A DNA stretch of 64,000 nucleotides from JBBIQV01 sp964555285 (GTDB lineage: Bacteria > Nitrospirota > Nitrospiria > Nitrospirales > Nitrospiraceae): contig CAZKRM010000006.1 of assembly GCA_964555285.1 (NCBI GenBank), positions 62,001 through 126,000 on the forward strand, in the 5' to 3' direction. Below are positions 26,401 to 34,263 of this stretch, piece by piece; the stretch's first letter is position 1; every line of letters starts with the position of its first letter. The position numbers and the translations under genes are program-made. The notes under the pieces were generated by a model. The model worked only from the letters and a program-made list of their open reading frames with translations. It was not told where the DNA came from and ran no database searches.

Positions 26401-28061
26401 TGGAACGTCTCACGATGCGAGCGATGACGAGAGCGAAACAACTCGGTGCCGACTTTCTGGTGATCGGGAGTGGAGTGGCCGGACTGCGGGCGGCGTTGGA
26501 GTTGAGCCTCGAAGGACAGGTCTTGGTGTTGACGAAAGGGCATCCGCTCGAAAGCAGTTCCAGCTATGCGCAAGGTGGGGTCGCGGTCGCGCTCAGCGAA
26601 GAAGACGACGTCGCGATCCATCTGACCGACACGCTGAAGGCGGGACATGGGCTCTGCCGGGAGGAAGCCGTCCGGGTGTTGGTCGGGGAAGGCCCCGCTC
26701 GAATTCAAGAGCTGATCCGATGGGGAGCGAAATTCGACAAGGCCGGCGGGAAGTTCGCGTTTGCACGGGAGGCCGCGCACAGCCGGAGCCGCATCCTCCG
26801 CGCACGGGGCGATGCCACCGGCAACGAAATGGTCCGCGTCCTGTTCGCACAGGCGAGTCGCCGGAAATCCATCCAGCGGCTCGACCGGCATTTCACGGTG
26901 GACCTGGCGGTGGTGGACGGCCGGTGTTGCGGGGCGCTGGTGCTCGATGAAGATTCCGGCGAACAGACCGTGATCCCCGCGCGAGCGGTCATTCTTGCCA
27001 CCGGTGGAGCCGGCCAAATCTACGCCCGCACCACCAACCCGCCCAACGCCACCGGCGACGGCATGGCGATGGCCCTCCGGGCCGGAGCGGTGCTCCAAGA
27101 CATGGAGTTCGTCCAGTTCCACCCGACATCGTTATATTTGCCCTCCAGCCCGCCGTTCTTGCTGTCCGAAGCGATTCGTGGCGAAGGCGGGCAGCTCAGA
27201 AACATCAGAGGCGAGCTATTCATGCAGCGCTACCATCCGGCCGGCGCGCTTGCGCCGCGCGATATCGTCGCCCGCGCCATCTGGTCCGAGATGGCGGCAA
27301 CCCGCGCGCGGCATGTGTATCTGGATGTCACGCACCTGAGCCCGTCCTTCGTGAAACAGCGGTTCCCGACGATCTATGCGACCTGCCTCCGGTACGATAT
27401 CGACATGACGGAAGAATGGATTCCCGTCTCGCCCAGCGCCCATTACATGATGGGTGGAGTCTGGACGGATCTCAACGGCGCGACCAGTCTGCCGGGGCTC
27501 TTCGCCGCCGGCGAAGTGGCGTGCAGCGGTGTGCATGGGGCGAATCGCCTCGCCAGCAACTCGCTGCTCGAAGGGCTCGTGTTCGGAGCGCGGGCCGGGC
27601 AGGCAGCGCTGGCCTATTCCACACGCGCGGGTCGTCCTCCGGTTGTGACGCATCCTTTCCGAGCGTCTTCGGAACAGGGAGAGGACGAGTTCGTCGATGT
27701 CGAGAAACTGCGGAGTTCGCTGCGTCGCGTGATGTGGGGAAAAGTCGGGCTGGTACGTTCAGGCGAGTCGCTGACGAGCGCCTGCGCGCAACTCTCTCGC
27801 TGGGCCAGGACGGTCTCAAAGCCCCTCTGGTCTCGGGCCGCCCTTGAAGTGAAGAACATGATCCAGGTGGCCCACTGTGTGGCTGAGGCGGCCTTGTGGA
27901 GGCAGAACAGTGTTGGGGCCCATTACCGCTCGGATTTTACACAGGCGAAGGGGCCAGGCTGGCGCCAGCACAGCCAGGTGTCAGGCACGGAGGGTGTTAT
28001 CGGGAAGCCGCGCCCGAAAACACGAGGGGTGGTAATTGGGTTGCGTGGGCGCGCGGGCTGA
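26400..28061 (+). CDS. nadB: L-aspartate oxidase NadB
   Basis: FAD flavoprotein that oxidises L-aspartate to iminoaspartate, the first step of de novo NAD synthesis. Evidence: FAD-binding LVIGSGVAGLRAALE, SSSSYAQGGVAVAL, the dinucleotide segment RAVILATGGAGQIYA, the active-site region MEFVQFHPTSLY and the HYMMGGVWTD and ASNSLLEGLVFGARAG motifs. Its 553 residues include the C-terminal helical domain. nadA and nadC are not in the window. The 3' end overlaps the convergent lytic transglycosylase gene by 65 nt. Confidence 0.95.
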   Translation: MERLTMRAMTRAKQLGADFLVIGSGVAGLRAALELSLEGQVLVLTKGHPLESSSSYAQGGVAVALSEEDDVAIHLTDTLKAGHGLCREEAVRVLVGEGPARIQELIRWGAKFDKAGGKFAFAREAAHSRSRILRARGDATGNEMVRVLFAQASRRKSIQRLDRHFTVDLAVVDGRCCGALVLDEDSGEQTVIPARAVILATGGAGQIYARTTNPPNATGDGMAMALRAGAVLQDMEFVQFHPTSLYLPSSPPFLLSEAIRGEGGQLRNIRGELFMQRYHPAGALAPRDIVARAIWSEMAATRARHVYLDVTHLSPSFVKQRFPTIYATCLRYDIDMTEEWIPVSPSAHYMMGGVWTDLNGATSLPGLFAAGEVACSGVHGANRLASNSLLEGLVFGARAGQAALAYSTRAGRPPVVTHPFRASSEQGEDEFVDVEKLRSSLRRVMWGKVGLVRSGESLTSACAQLSRWARTVSKPLWSRAALEVKNMIQVAHCVAEAALWRQNSVGAHYRSDFTQAKGPGWRQHSQVSGTEGVIGKPRPKTRGVVIGLRGRAG

Positions 28062-28707
28062 CGATGGAGGCGCCGGCAACCGGCTCGCGCGAGAGGAAGC
28101 TCCGGTAGTAGCGGAGTACCTTGTAGACATACCGGCGGGTTTCGTCGATGGGCGGTAGGCTCTGATAGCGATCCACGACGTGCTCGCCGGCGTTATAGGC
28201 GGCCAGGGCCAGCGGCAGGTTTCCGTGAAACCGATCCAGTAGCTGCCGCAGGTACTTGGCTCCTCCACCGATATTCTCGTCTGGATCAAAAAGATCGCGG
28301 ACATCCAGTCGCACCGCCGTCTGGGGCATCAACTGCATCAACCCCATCGCGCCGGCCCGAGACACGGCTCTCGGATCGAAATCCGATTCCGCCTTGATGA
28401 CGGCGCGCAGCAACGCCGGATGCAAGCGATGCTGCTGCGAGTGTCGGCTGATCACGGGAGCCAATTCCCGTTCCGGCAACGACGGACGGAGACGGCTCGA
28501 GTCGAGGTCGACTCGCCGATACCGAGGATCGGTCGGCACATTGGTGAGAGAGACCGTGCCGTTGCCGTCGATGTACTGGTAAATCTCAGCCTGGGAAGAG
28601 AGCGGCGTAAGGAACTCCAATGTCATGAGTAACAAGCCGGCAGCAACGTACGGCAATCCCACGCGTTGGAGAGCGAAACCTGGTTGAGAGGACTCTGTGA
28701 GACGCAT
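27997..28707 (-). CDS. Lytic transglycosylase with DUF4124-like N-terminus
   Basis: Peptidoglycan-cleaving enzyme acting in the periplasm. The ATG at 28707 is followed by a signal peptide (VAAGLLLMTLEFLTPLSSQA). A DUF4124-like part follows (EIYQYIDGNGTVSLTNVPTD), then the SLT domain: IKAESDFDPRAVSRAGAMGL with the catalytic Glu, MQLMPQTA, NIGGGAKYLRQLLDRFHGN and LALAAYNAGEHVV. The ATG lies only 7 nt after a good -10 box, so the mRNA may be nearly leaderless. The last codons overlap the nadB 3' end on the other strand. Confidence 0.9.
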   Translation of the reverse strand: MRLTESSQPGFALQRVGLPYVAAGLLLMTLEFLTPLSSQAEIYQYIDGNGTVSLTNVPTDPRYRRVDLDSSRLRPSLPERELAPVISRHSQQHRLHPALLRAVIKAESDFDPRAVSRAGAMGLMQLMPQTAVRLDVRDLFDPDENIGGGAKYLRQLLDRFHGNLPLALAAYNAGEHVVDRYQSLPPIDETRRYVYKVLRYYRSFLSREPVAGASIVSPRAHATQLPPLVFSGAASR

Positions 28708-28714
28708 GGTTGTA

Positions 28715-28771
28715 ACCCTAGCAGCCGCCTGGAAGCCTGTCAAAAAAGTGCCGTTCTCGTGCCGCGAGAAC
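28715..28771 (-). promoter_or_regulatory. Promoter and palindrome for the lytic transglycosylase gene
   Basis: On the minus strand TTGACA (28743-28738) and TAGGGT (28720-28715) are 17 nt apart. Upstream of the -35, GTTCTCG-TGCCG-CGAGAAC (28753-28771) is a perfect 7-bp inverted repeat, a plausible regulator-binding site. Confidence 0.5.
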
Positions 28772-28820
28772 ATGCTTTCGAAGCAGTGAGAAAACAATAA
28801 GAAAAGAACAACAAGCACGG

Positions 28821-29702
28821 CTAGGCCAAGGGTATGGGAAAACGGCTCCGGTTAGCGGCAAAGAGTGCCTGGAGCCTATGGGTCAGGGGGCCAGGGCGAC
28901 CGTGGTCGATGGGGCAGTGGTTCAGGCTTGTGACCGGCATGATTTCCATACTCGTGTTGGTCAAGAAGCACTCGGACGCCTCGCTCAAATCGAGAGCTGT
29001 GTAGTGCCCTTCCTCGACGGCGACTCCCTCCTCACGGGCTAACAACAACACGAGGTCGCGCGTGATCCCATCAAGAATTCCGCAGTCTAACGCCGGTGTG
29101 CGAAGCCGGCCGTTGTGAACGAAGAAAAGGTTGCTGACCGTGCACTCGGTCAGCTTGTCTTGCCAGTTCAGCAGCACGGCGTCAAAGGCGCCGGCGGCGA
29201 TGGCTTCGCGCTTGGCGAGGATGTTGTTCAAGAAATTGGTGGCTTTAATCTGTGGTGACAGCGCGGCCGGGAGGTTCCGGCGTGTGCGGGCAATGATGAG
29301 GCTCACGCCGTCCTGATACATCTGAACGGGGTAGGGGCGCAATGCGTTGGTCATCATGACGACCGTCGGCCGCGGGCAGAGCGCCGGATCGAGCCCGATG
29401 TCGCCCTCGCCCCGGGAAATCGTGATCCGGATGTAGGCATCCACACGATCATTGCCGACATCGTTGCGCTCCATCGCTTCGTAGAGCAGGGCCGGCCACT
29501 CTTTCTCAGGGATAGGGATCGACAGGCCGATCGCTTCCGCTGAACGTCTGAGCCTCGCCAGATGTTGGTCCCGCATGAAGATGCGTGATCCGTACGAGCG
29601 GATGGTCTCATAGACGCCGTCGCCGTAGAGAAAGCCGTGATCGAACACCGACACGACGGCCTGTTCCTTCGGCACAAAGCGGTCATTGAGAAATATCCAC
29701 AT
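28821..29702 (-). CDS. pabC: Class IV aminotransferase, probable aminodeoxychorismate lyase PabC
   Basis: PLP enzyme of fold type IV. Seen are VSVFDHGFLYGDGVYETIRS at the start, the catalytic Lys in PQIKATNFLNNILAK, and LTECTVSNLFFV and ILDGITRDLVL further on. The family includes branched-chain and D-amino-acid aminotransferases. The gene follows pabB by 2 nt on the same strand, and this makes aminodeoxychorismate lyase (4-aminobenzoate formation for folate) the best call. Sequence motifs alone do not exclude an IlvE-like or D-alanine aminotransferase activity. Confidence 0.8.
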   Translation of the reverse strand: MWIFLNDRFVPKEQAVVSVFDHGFLYGDGVYETIRSYGSRIFMRDQHLARLRRSAEAIGLSIPIPEKEWPALLYEAMERNDVGNDRVDAYIRITISRGEGDIGLDPALCPRPTVVMMTNALRPYPVQMYQDGVSLIIARTRRNLPAALSPQIKATNFLNNILAKREAIAAGAFDAVLLNWQDKLTECTVSNLFFVHNGRLRTPALDCGILDGITRDLVLLLAREEGVAVEEGHYTALDLSEASECFLTNTSMEIMPVTSLNHCPIDHGRPGPLTHRLQALFAANRSRFPIPLA

Positions 29703-29704
29703 CG

Positions 29705-31189
29705 CTATGACTCGCGGAGTGCCCGGAAGAACGCTTCAGCCTTGCACAAGGTTTCTTCGTACTCCCGTCCCGGATCGGAGTCCGCGACGATACCGGCGCC
29801 CACCTGGAGATAGCCTCGCTCTTTGGCGAGAACCAATGTGCGAATCAGAATATTCAGGTCCAGATCGCCGCTCCAACTCATATACCCCAGCGCGCCCGTA
29901 TAGGGGCCACGGCGAACGGGCTCCAGTTCTTCAATGATCTCCATGCAGCGGATCTTCGGTACGCCGGTGATCGTTCCACCAGGGAACATGGCTTTGATGA
30001 GATCAAAGCCGGTCGCGTCTTGGCGGAGTCTTCCGGTCACGTTCGAGACGATATGACTGACGTGCGAGTATTGCTCAACCGACATGAACTCATCGACGCG
30101 CACCGAGCCGAATTCGCAGACGCGCCCCAAATCGTTCCGCTCCAAATCGACGAGCATGAGATGCTCGGCCCGTTCCTTCTGGTTCGCCAGTAAGTCTCTC
30201 ATCAGGCGCTGGTCTTCAGGCAGATCGTGCCCACGCGGTCTGGTGCCGGCAATGGGGCGCGTGTCGGCCTGGCGCCCGCTCAGTCGAATCAGCCGCTCCG
30301 GTGAGCAACTGACCAGGTTGATGTCGTCGAAACCCAGCAGGGCTGAGAACGGGGAGGGATTGACCGCTCGTAGGCGCCGGTAGAGCTGGAGCCCAAACCG
30401 GCGATCGAGTGGGACTGTCTCGCGCCGATCAGCGAGGTCCAGCGTGAATCGATGCGACAGGTTGGTTTGGTAGATGTCTCCGGCGGCGATGTAGTCCAGA
30501 CAGCGCCCGGCGCGATTCATGTAGGCCTGACGAGATTGATCGGGGTTCAACGCGAGCCGACGGAACGGGATTTCGGCATCCAACGAACGACTGGGGCTCG
30601 TCATCCGTGCTTCCAACTCGGCCAGACGGTCGCACCCCTCGCGATACAGTTTTTCTCGCGGCTCGCCGAGTTGACGTTCTCGCGGAGGACAGAAGATCAA
30701 GAAGACGGTTCTTGTCTGGTGATCGACGGCAGCCAGCAAATCGACAAACATGAACTGAAGATCCGGCCAGTCCTGGTCATCCTGGGCCAAGGTAGGGATA
30801 ACCTCGAAGGAACGCACGAGATCGTAGCTGAAGTATCCCACGGCTCCACCAAAAAACGGCGGCACCCCTGCTGGTCGTGCGATGTCGGAGTCCAGCATGC
30901 GCTGGGCAAGGAGTGAGAAGGGATCGCCCTGATGGGTCGTCGCTCCATCGGACGCCTGGAGTTCGCTGCGGCCATGCTTGCCTACGAGGGTGAGATAAGG
31001 GTCGCTGCCGATGAAGGAATAGCGGGCGACCGCCGCGCTCCCCTTTCCGCTCTCGAGCAAAAATGAGGGGCGATGGGACCGTGCAATCCGCCGGTAGAGT
31101 TCGAATGTCTCATCGGGGGGCTGAGGCAGAGCGAGGACCAAGGGTTGGGGAGGGCCGTCCAGAAACCGTTGTCGTGACAGTTCACGCAT
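29705..31189 (-). CDS. pabB: Aminodeoxychorismate synthase component I (PabB); anthranilate synthase I is the alternative
   Basis: Chorismate-using enzyme that with a glutaminase makes aminodeoxychorismate. The C-terminal catalytic domain is complete: AGDIYQTNLSHRF, VSCSPERLIRL, RPIAGTRPRG, EHLMLVDLERNDLGRV, MFPGGTITGVPKIRCMEIIE, and YTGALGYMSWSGDLDLNILI. The last block is PabB-like. The RPIAGT block has Ala where E. coli PabB has a Lys (PIKGT), a feature also seen in TrpE. Pairing with pabC favours PabB. The start at 31189 begins at MRELSRQRF; no strong ribosome site is visible and earlier starts up to 31330 are open. Confidence 0.83.
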   Translation of the reverse strand: MRELSRQRFLDGPPQPLVLALPQPPDETFELYRRIARSHRPSFLLESGKGSAAVARYSFIGSDPYLTLVGKHGRSELQASDGATTHQGDPFSLLAQRMLDSDIARPAGVPPFFGGAVGYFSYDLVRSFEVIPTLAQDDQDWPDLQFMFVDLLAAVDHQTRTVFLIFCPPRERQLGEPREKLYREGCDRLAELEARMTSPSRSLDAEIPFRRLALNPDQSRQAYMNRAGRCLDYIAAGDIYQTNLSHRFTLDLADRRETVPLDRRFGLQLYRRLRAVNPSPFSALLGFDDINLVSCSPERLIRLSGRQADTRPIAGTRPRGHDLPEDQRLMRDLLANQKERAEHLMLVDLERNDLGRVCEFGSVRVDEFMSVEQYSHVSHIVSNVTGRLRQDATGFDLIKAMFPGGTITGVPKIRCMEIIEELEPVRRGPYTGALGYMSWSGDLDLNILIRTLVLAKERGYLQVGAGIVADSDPGREYEETLCKAEAFFRALRES

Positions 31190-31323
31190 GGCAGGTGGTG
31201 GTCGTGTGGCTCGTATGCTTCTATCACAAGCGGAGGAAATGGAGCCAGTGAGACACCGAACTTGGTTCAATCGCTGGAGGAAGGACCGAGTCTTTCTCAG
31301 AGGAAGTTTCATCCCCCCGCGTC

Positions 31324-31353
31324 TTGACAACTCCCTGACGTTTTTGCTTATAT
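31324..31353 (+). promoter_or_regulatory. Promoter of the atp cluster
   Basis: A perfect TTGACA at 31324-31329 and TTATAT at 31348-31353 are 18 nt apart. It is followed by GGCGCG-CCTGTCA-CGCGCC (31354-31372), a 6-bp stem covering the expected start point. The leader to atpI is about 115 nt and contains the heptamer palindrome at 31413. Confidence 0.55.
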
Positions 31354-31412
31354 GGCGCGCCTGTCACGCGCCAGCGCAAGACATAGTGAACAATCCATAA
31401 GGCTGGCCGGGG

Positions 31413-31468
31413 TTCTGAGTTGTGAGCGATGAGTTCCGTAACTCAGAACTTAGAATTCAGAACTTGGT
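31413..31468. repeat. Heptamer-periodic palindrome A (pabB-atpI spacer)
   Basis: The stretch reads as eight consecutive 7-mers: TTCTGAG, TTGTGAG, CGATGAG, TTCCGTA, ACTCAGA, ACTTAGA, ATTCAGA, ACTTGGT. The left units are near reverse complements of the right units, and GTTCTGAGTT (31412-31421) pairs perfectly with AACTCAGAAC (31440-31449). It ends a few bases before the atpI start. Confidence 0.8.
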
Positions 31469-31473
31469 TCTCG

Positions 31474-31689
31474 ATGCCCCCTTCCAACGATCCGGTTTAC
31501 GCGGGGCTCGGCCAGGCGATTCGGATCGGAACCGAAATGCTGGCCGCGCTGATCGTTGGAGGAGGGATCGGCTGGGTGATCGATACCTACCTCCTCGGCT
31601 CGACTCCGTGGGGCATGGTGGTGGGGTTGGTGTTGGGCGCCGGTGCCGGCGTCCGGAATGCCTATCGCGCTGCCCAGAGCTGGAAGTAA
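31474..31689 (+). CDS. atpI: AtpI/AtpZ-family small membrane protein of the ATP synthase cluster
   Basis: A 71-residue protein with two transmembrane helices (TEMLAALIVGGGIGWVIDTY and WGMVVGLVLGAGAGVRNAY), typical of the AtpI/AtpZ (ATPase gene 1) family that helps c-ring assembly or magnesium uptake. It is the first gene of the Fo cluster. The ATG at 31474 starts MPPSNDPVYAGL; an upstream in-frame start at 31429 would run through the heptamer repeat and is unlikely. No clear Shine-Dalgarno sequence is seen. The stop codon is the first base triplet of the 100-nt hairpin that follows. Confidence 0.82.
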   Translation: MPPSNDPVYAGLGQAIRIGTEMLAALIVGGGIGWVIDTYLLGSTPWGMVVGLVLGAGAGVRNAYRAAQSWK

Positions 31690-31786
31690 GGAGCGATAGG
31701 AACCGGCCCAGTGCTCGCGCACCCCGCATCTTCAGAAAGATGCTCGGTGGACGCGCGCAGGTTGGGCCGGTTCCCATCGCTCCTTA
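31687..31786. repeat. 100-nt nearly perfect hairpin between atpI and atpB
   Basis: The outer arms are 24 nt each (31687-31710 and 31763-31786). TAAGGAGCGAT pairs with ATCGCTCCTTA, GGAACCGGCCCA pairs with TGGGCCGGTTCC, and one A/C mismatch lies between. The interior continues with partial pairing (TGCTCGCGC against GCGCGCA, ACC against GGT) and closes with GCATCTT-CAGA-AAGATGC. The outer arm contains the atpI stop codon. It could be a REP/MITE-like element or a structure tuning expression between atpI and atpB. Confidence 0.85.
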
Positions 31787-31804
31787 AGGTGAAAGGAAGG
31801 AAGA

Positions 31805-32554
31805 GTGGAAGAAAGTCCGCTTCATCCGTTCGAACTTCACAATTTTGTCCCGATTTCTCTCGGCGGGTTTGATATTTCCATCAATAAAGCCGTCATCATG
31901 ATGTGGGTGGTCGTCGGCCTAGTGACGGCGCTCATGGTCATGGCCGGTTCTGCCCGTCGGTTGGTACCCGGCAAACTCCAGAGCATGGCCGAGATGCTGG
32001 TGGATTTCATCCGCGGCATCATCCTGGACACGATGGGGAAAGACGGCATGCGGTTTTTCCCGCTGATCGCTACGCTGTTTCTCTTTATCCTCTTCTGCAA
32101 CCTCCTTGGGTTGATTCCCGGTACCTATACCGTGACGAGCCAGATTGTCGTGACCGCTGCGTTTGCGCTGTTCGTGTATGGGATGAGCGTCGTCCTGGGC
32201 TTTGCGCTGCACGGGGTCAAGTTCCTGGGCATTCTCGTTCCGTCGGGTACGCCGGGCTGGCTCCTGCCGCTCATGGTGCCAATCGAATTGATCAGTCAAC
32301 TGGCGAGACCTCTCTCCCTGGCCGTGCGGTTGTTCGCCAATATGACGGCGGGCCATACGGTGCTGGCGGTCCTTTTCGGCATGGCGCTGTCGCTGCCGCT
32401 TCTGATCGGCTGGCTGCCGTTCGCCTTTACGATTGCCATCAACGGCCTGGAAGTGATCATTGCCTTCATCCAAGCCTATATTTTTACCGTGCTGACCTGC
32501 GTCTATTTGGGCGACGCGTTCCATCTGCACGGCCACGACGAACACGCGCACTAA
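31805..32554 (+). CDS. atpB: F-type ATP synthase subunit a
   Basis: Membrane stator subunit forming the proton half-channels. The 249-residue protein has about five to six transmembrane helices. The essential Arg lies in ELISQLARPLSLAVRLFANM, and the family pattern TAGHTVLAVL and AINGLEVIIAFIQAYIFTVL follows. The GTG at 31805 has AAGGAAGG upstream. It follows atpI after the long hairpin and precedes atpE by 37 nt. The His-rich tail HLHGHDEHAH is short and of unknown meaning. Confidence 0.95.
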   Translation: MEESPLHPFELHNFVPISLGGFDISINKAVIMMWVVVGLVTALMVMAGSARRLVPGKLQSMAEMLVDFIRGIILDTMGKDGMRFFPLIATLFLFILFCNLLGLIPGTYTVTSQIVVTAAFALFVYGMSVVLGFALHGVKFLGILVPSGTPGWLLPLMVPIELISQLARPLSLAVRLFANMTAGHTVLAVLFGMALSLPLLIGWLPFAFTIAINGLEVIIAFIQAYIFTVLTCVYLGDAFHLHGHDEHAH

Positions 32555-32591
32555 CGCGTGTGGGGTACAGACAAGGGAGGACACACAGACA

Positions 32592-32822
32592 ATGGATTCA
32601 GCAGCAGCAGCGTTGTTGGGCATGGGGTTGGCCGCAGCCGGGTTCGCCGGAGCCGGTGTGGGCATCGGCTACATTTTCGGCAAGATGATCGAGGCCGTCG
32701 CGCGGCAGCCGGAAGCCGAGGGCCGGGTCGGCAAGTACATGTGGATCGGCTTCGCGCTGGTGGAAGCCATTGCGCTGTACGGGCTGGTCATCGCGTTCAT
32801 CATCATGGGCCTGCGCAAGTGA
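32592..32822 (+). CDS. atpE: F-type ATP synthase subunit c
   Basis: Hairpin of two transmembrane helices that forms the c-ring. The loop reads AVARQPEAEGRV and the second helix carries the ion-binding Glu in FALVEAIALYGLVIAF. Helix 1 lacks the Gln and the Glu is followed by Ala, without the Ser/Thr of sodium-type rings, so it should be proton-coupled. At 76 residues the length is standard. A GGGAGG ribosome site lies upstream. Confidence 0.95.
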   Translation: MDSAAAALLGMGLAAAGFAGAGVGIGYIFGKMIEAVARQPEAEGRVGKYMWIGFALVEAIALYGLVIAFIIMGLRK

Positions 32823-32832
32823 ACTTGCAAAA

Positions 32833-32895
32833 TTCTGAGTTGAGAGTTCTGAGTGTAGAGTTGTCGGAAACTCATAACTCAGCACTCAGAACTAC
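32833..32895. repeat. Heptamer-periodic palindrome B (atpE-atpF spacer)
   Basis: Nine consecutive 7-mers: TTCTGAG, TTGAGAG, TTCTGAG, TGTAGAG, TTGTCGG, AAACTCA, TAACTCA, GCACTCA, GAACTAC. GTTCTGAGTG (32846-32855) is the perfect reverse complement of CACTCAGAAC (32883-32892). The core unit is the same as in palindrome A, 1.4 kb upstream. It fills almost the whole atpE-atpF spacer. Confidence 0.82.
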
Positions 32896-32909
32896 ACCAA
32901 AGGTGGGTC

Positions 32910-33416
32910 ATGCCTCAGTTTGAATCGCATTTTTTTTCGTCGTTGATCTTTTGGGAAGTTGTCTCGTTCGGTCTCCTCCTCTTCGTGCTTTACAAATTCG
33001 CCTTCCCGGGCATTTTGAGCGTCCTCGAAGAGCGGGAGCGGAAGATCAAGGATAGCTTGGACCAGGCCGAACGTCACCGGTCGGAAGCCGAGCGCCGGCT
33101 CCGCGAGTATGAGGCCAAACTCAACGCTGCGTCGAAGGAAGCCGAGACGATTCTCGGGCAGGCGAAGGAGCGGGCGCAGCGTCTGTTGGAAGAGAACGAG
33201 CAGCGTCTGACCGCCGAGGCCGAGCGCATCAAAGGAGATGCCGCACGGGAGATCGACCACGAGCGCCGGAAGGCGGTGCAGGACATCCGCAACCAGACGA
33301 CCGACCTGGCGCTGCTGGTTGCCGAGAAGGTGGTAGGGCGCAGTCTCTCGGAGGCCGACCATCGCCGGTTTGCCGACGAGGCTCTCGATGCGCTGGCGAG
33401 AACCCAGAAAAACTAA
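32910..33416 (+). CDS. atpF: F-type ATP synthase subunit b
   Basis: Peripheral stalk subunit. One N-terminal transmembrane helix (LIFWEVVSFGLLLFVLYKFA) is followed by a long charged coiled coil (EERERKIKDSLDQAERHRSE through AQRLLEENEQRLTAEAERIK) and a delta-binding C-terminus. The 168-residue length is typical. AAGGTGG precedes the ATG. The expected atpH-A-G-D-C genes do not follow; instead larE is convergent, so the F1 genes must be elsewhere. Confidence 0.93.
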   Translation: MPQFESHFFSSLIFWEVVSFGLLLFVLYKFAFPGILSVLEERERKIKDSLDQAERHRSEAERRLREYEAKLNAASKEAETILGQAKERAQRLLEENEQRLTAEAERIKGDAAREIDHERRKAVQDIRNQTTDLALLVAEKVVGRSLSEADHRRFADEALDALARTQKN

Positions 33417-33427
33417 ACTTACAACCT

Positions 33428-33451
33428 CCAACCGCGTTTATCCGCGGTTGG
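33428..33451. terminator. Possible bidirectional terminator between atpF and larE
   Basis: CCAACCGCG-TTTATC-CGCGGTTGG is a perfect 9-bp GC-rich stem located between two convergent genes, and it overlaps the larE stop codon. No long T-tract follows on either side, so it may act only partly as an intrinsic terminator. Confidence 0.5.
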
Positions 33452-34247
33452 CGCTTCCTCGCCGGTAGCCTTCCAAATCTAACGTCACGTACCGGAAGCC
33501 AAGCTTCTTGAGCATCTCGCTGATGCGAAGTCGGCGTTCCTGGTTTAAGAGCGACGTAACGTCATCCCCGGCGATCTCAATTCTCGCGATCTCGCCGTGG
33601 TCCCTGACCCGGCAGTGTGTGAAGCCCTCCTGAAACAGCACCGCCTCGGCCTGCTCCACGCGGGTCAACTTGTCCCTGGTGATCTCGATCCCGCGCGGGA
33701 TGCGTGAAGACAAGCAAGCGGCCGCCGGCTTCTCCCAATTGGACAGTCCCAACGAACGCGCGAGTTCCCGTACCTCGAACTTGGTGAGTTCCGCTTCCAG
33801 GAGAGGACTGCGCACACCATACTCTCGAGCAGCTCGGAGCCCAGGGCGGTCGTCTCCAAGATCGTCCAGGTTTGTTCCGTCCACGATAGATCCCGTCCGA
33901 TTCTTGTCTCGCAGTGTTCCCAGCAAGGAGTACAGGTCCGACTTGCAATGGTAGCAGCGTGAGGCGTCGTTCTGGACGAAGGCCGGGATGTCCAACTGGT
34001 CTGTCCGAACGATCTGATGAGCGGCCCCGATCTCCGCTGCAACCCGTCGGCAGGTGTCGAGCTCGATGGCGGGGAACGTGGGCGACACCGCCGTGACCGC
34101 CACGGCCTGTGTTCCCAATTGCTGGTGCGCGACTTTCAGAACAAGCGAACTGTCGATCCCGCCGGAGAACGCGACGAGAACCGATTGCATGTCTGTCAGA
34201 GTTTGGCGAAGGTTCTCAAGTTTGTCGGCTAACGCTTCACGCTTCAC
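33438..34247 (-). CDS. larE: ATP-dependent sacrificial sulfur transferase LarE
   Basis: PP-loop ATP pyrophosphatase that donates sulfur to the nickel-pincer cofactor precursor of lactate racemase. The PP-loop LVAFSGGIDSSLVL is at about residues 24-37, followed by RCYHCKSDLY and PAAACLSSRIPRGIEIT with the conserved Cys. Its 269 residues match the family. larA, larB and larC are not next to it in this window, so the cofactor's target is unclear. The GTG start at 34247 lies inside a run of 7-nt repeats, and the first residues MKREALADK are partly encoded by them. Confidence 0.9.
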   Translation of the reverse strand: MKREALADKLENLRQTLTDMQSVLVAFSGGIDSSLVLKVAHQQLGTQAVAVTAVSPTFPAIELDTCRRVAAEIGAAHQIVRTDQLDIPAFVQNDASRCYHCKSDLYSLLGTLRDKNRTGSIVDGTNLDDLGDDRPGLRAAREYGVRSPLLEAELTKFEVRELARSLGLSNWEKPAAACLSSRIPRGIEITRDKLTRVEQAEAVLFQEGFTHCRVRDHGEIARIEIAGDDVTSLLNQERRLRISEMLKKLGFRYVTLDLEGYRRGSANRG

Positions 34248-34260
34248 GCCTCATGCCTCA
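34233..34260. repeat. Heptamer repeat D at the larE start
   Basis: Four adjacent 7-mers: CGCTTCA, CGCTTCA, CGCCTCA, TGCCTCA. On the coding strand this is a run of TGAGGCN and TGAAGCG units covering the larE ribosome site and first codons. Unlike elements A, B and C, no opposite arm is visible, so it may be a half-element. Confidence 0.7.
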
Positions 34261-34263
34261 CGG

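Noticed and set aside
31400..32900. The spacer palindromes as a CRISPR array
   Set aside because: Units are 7 nt and contiguous, with no spacers, and the arms are reverse complements; this does not fit CRISPR.
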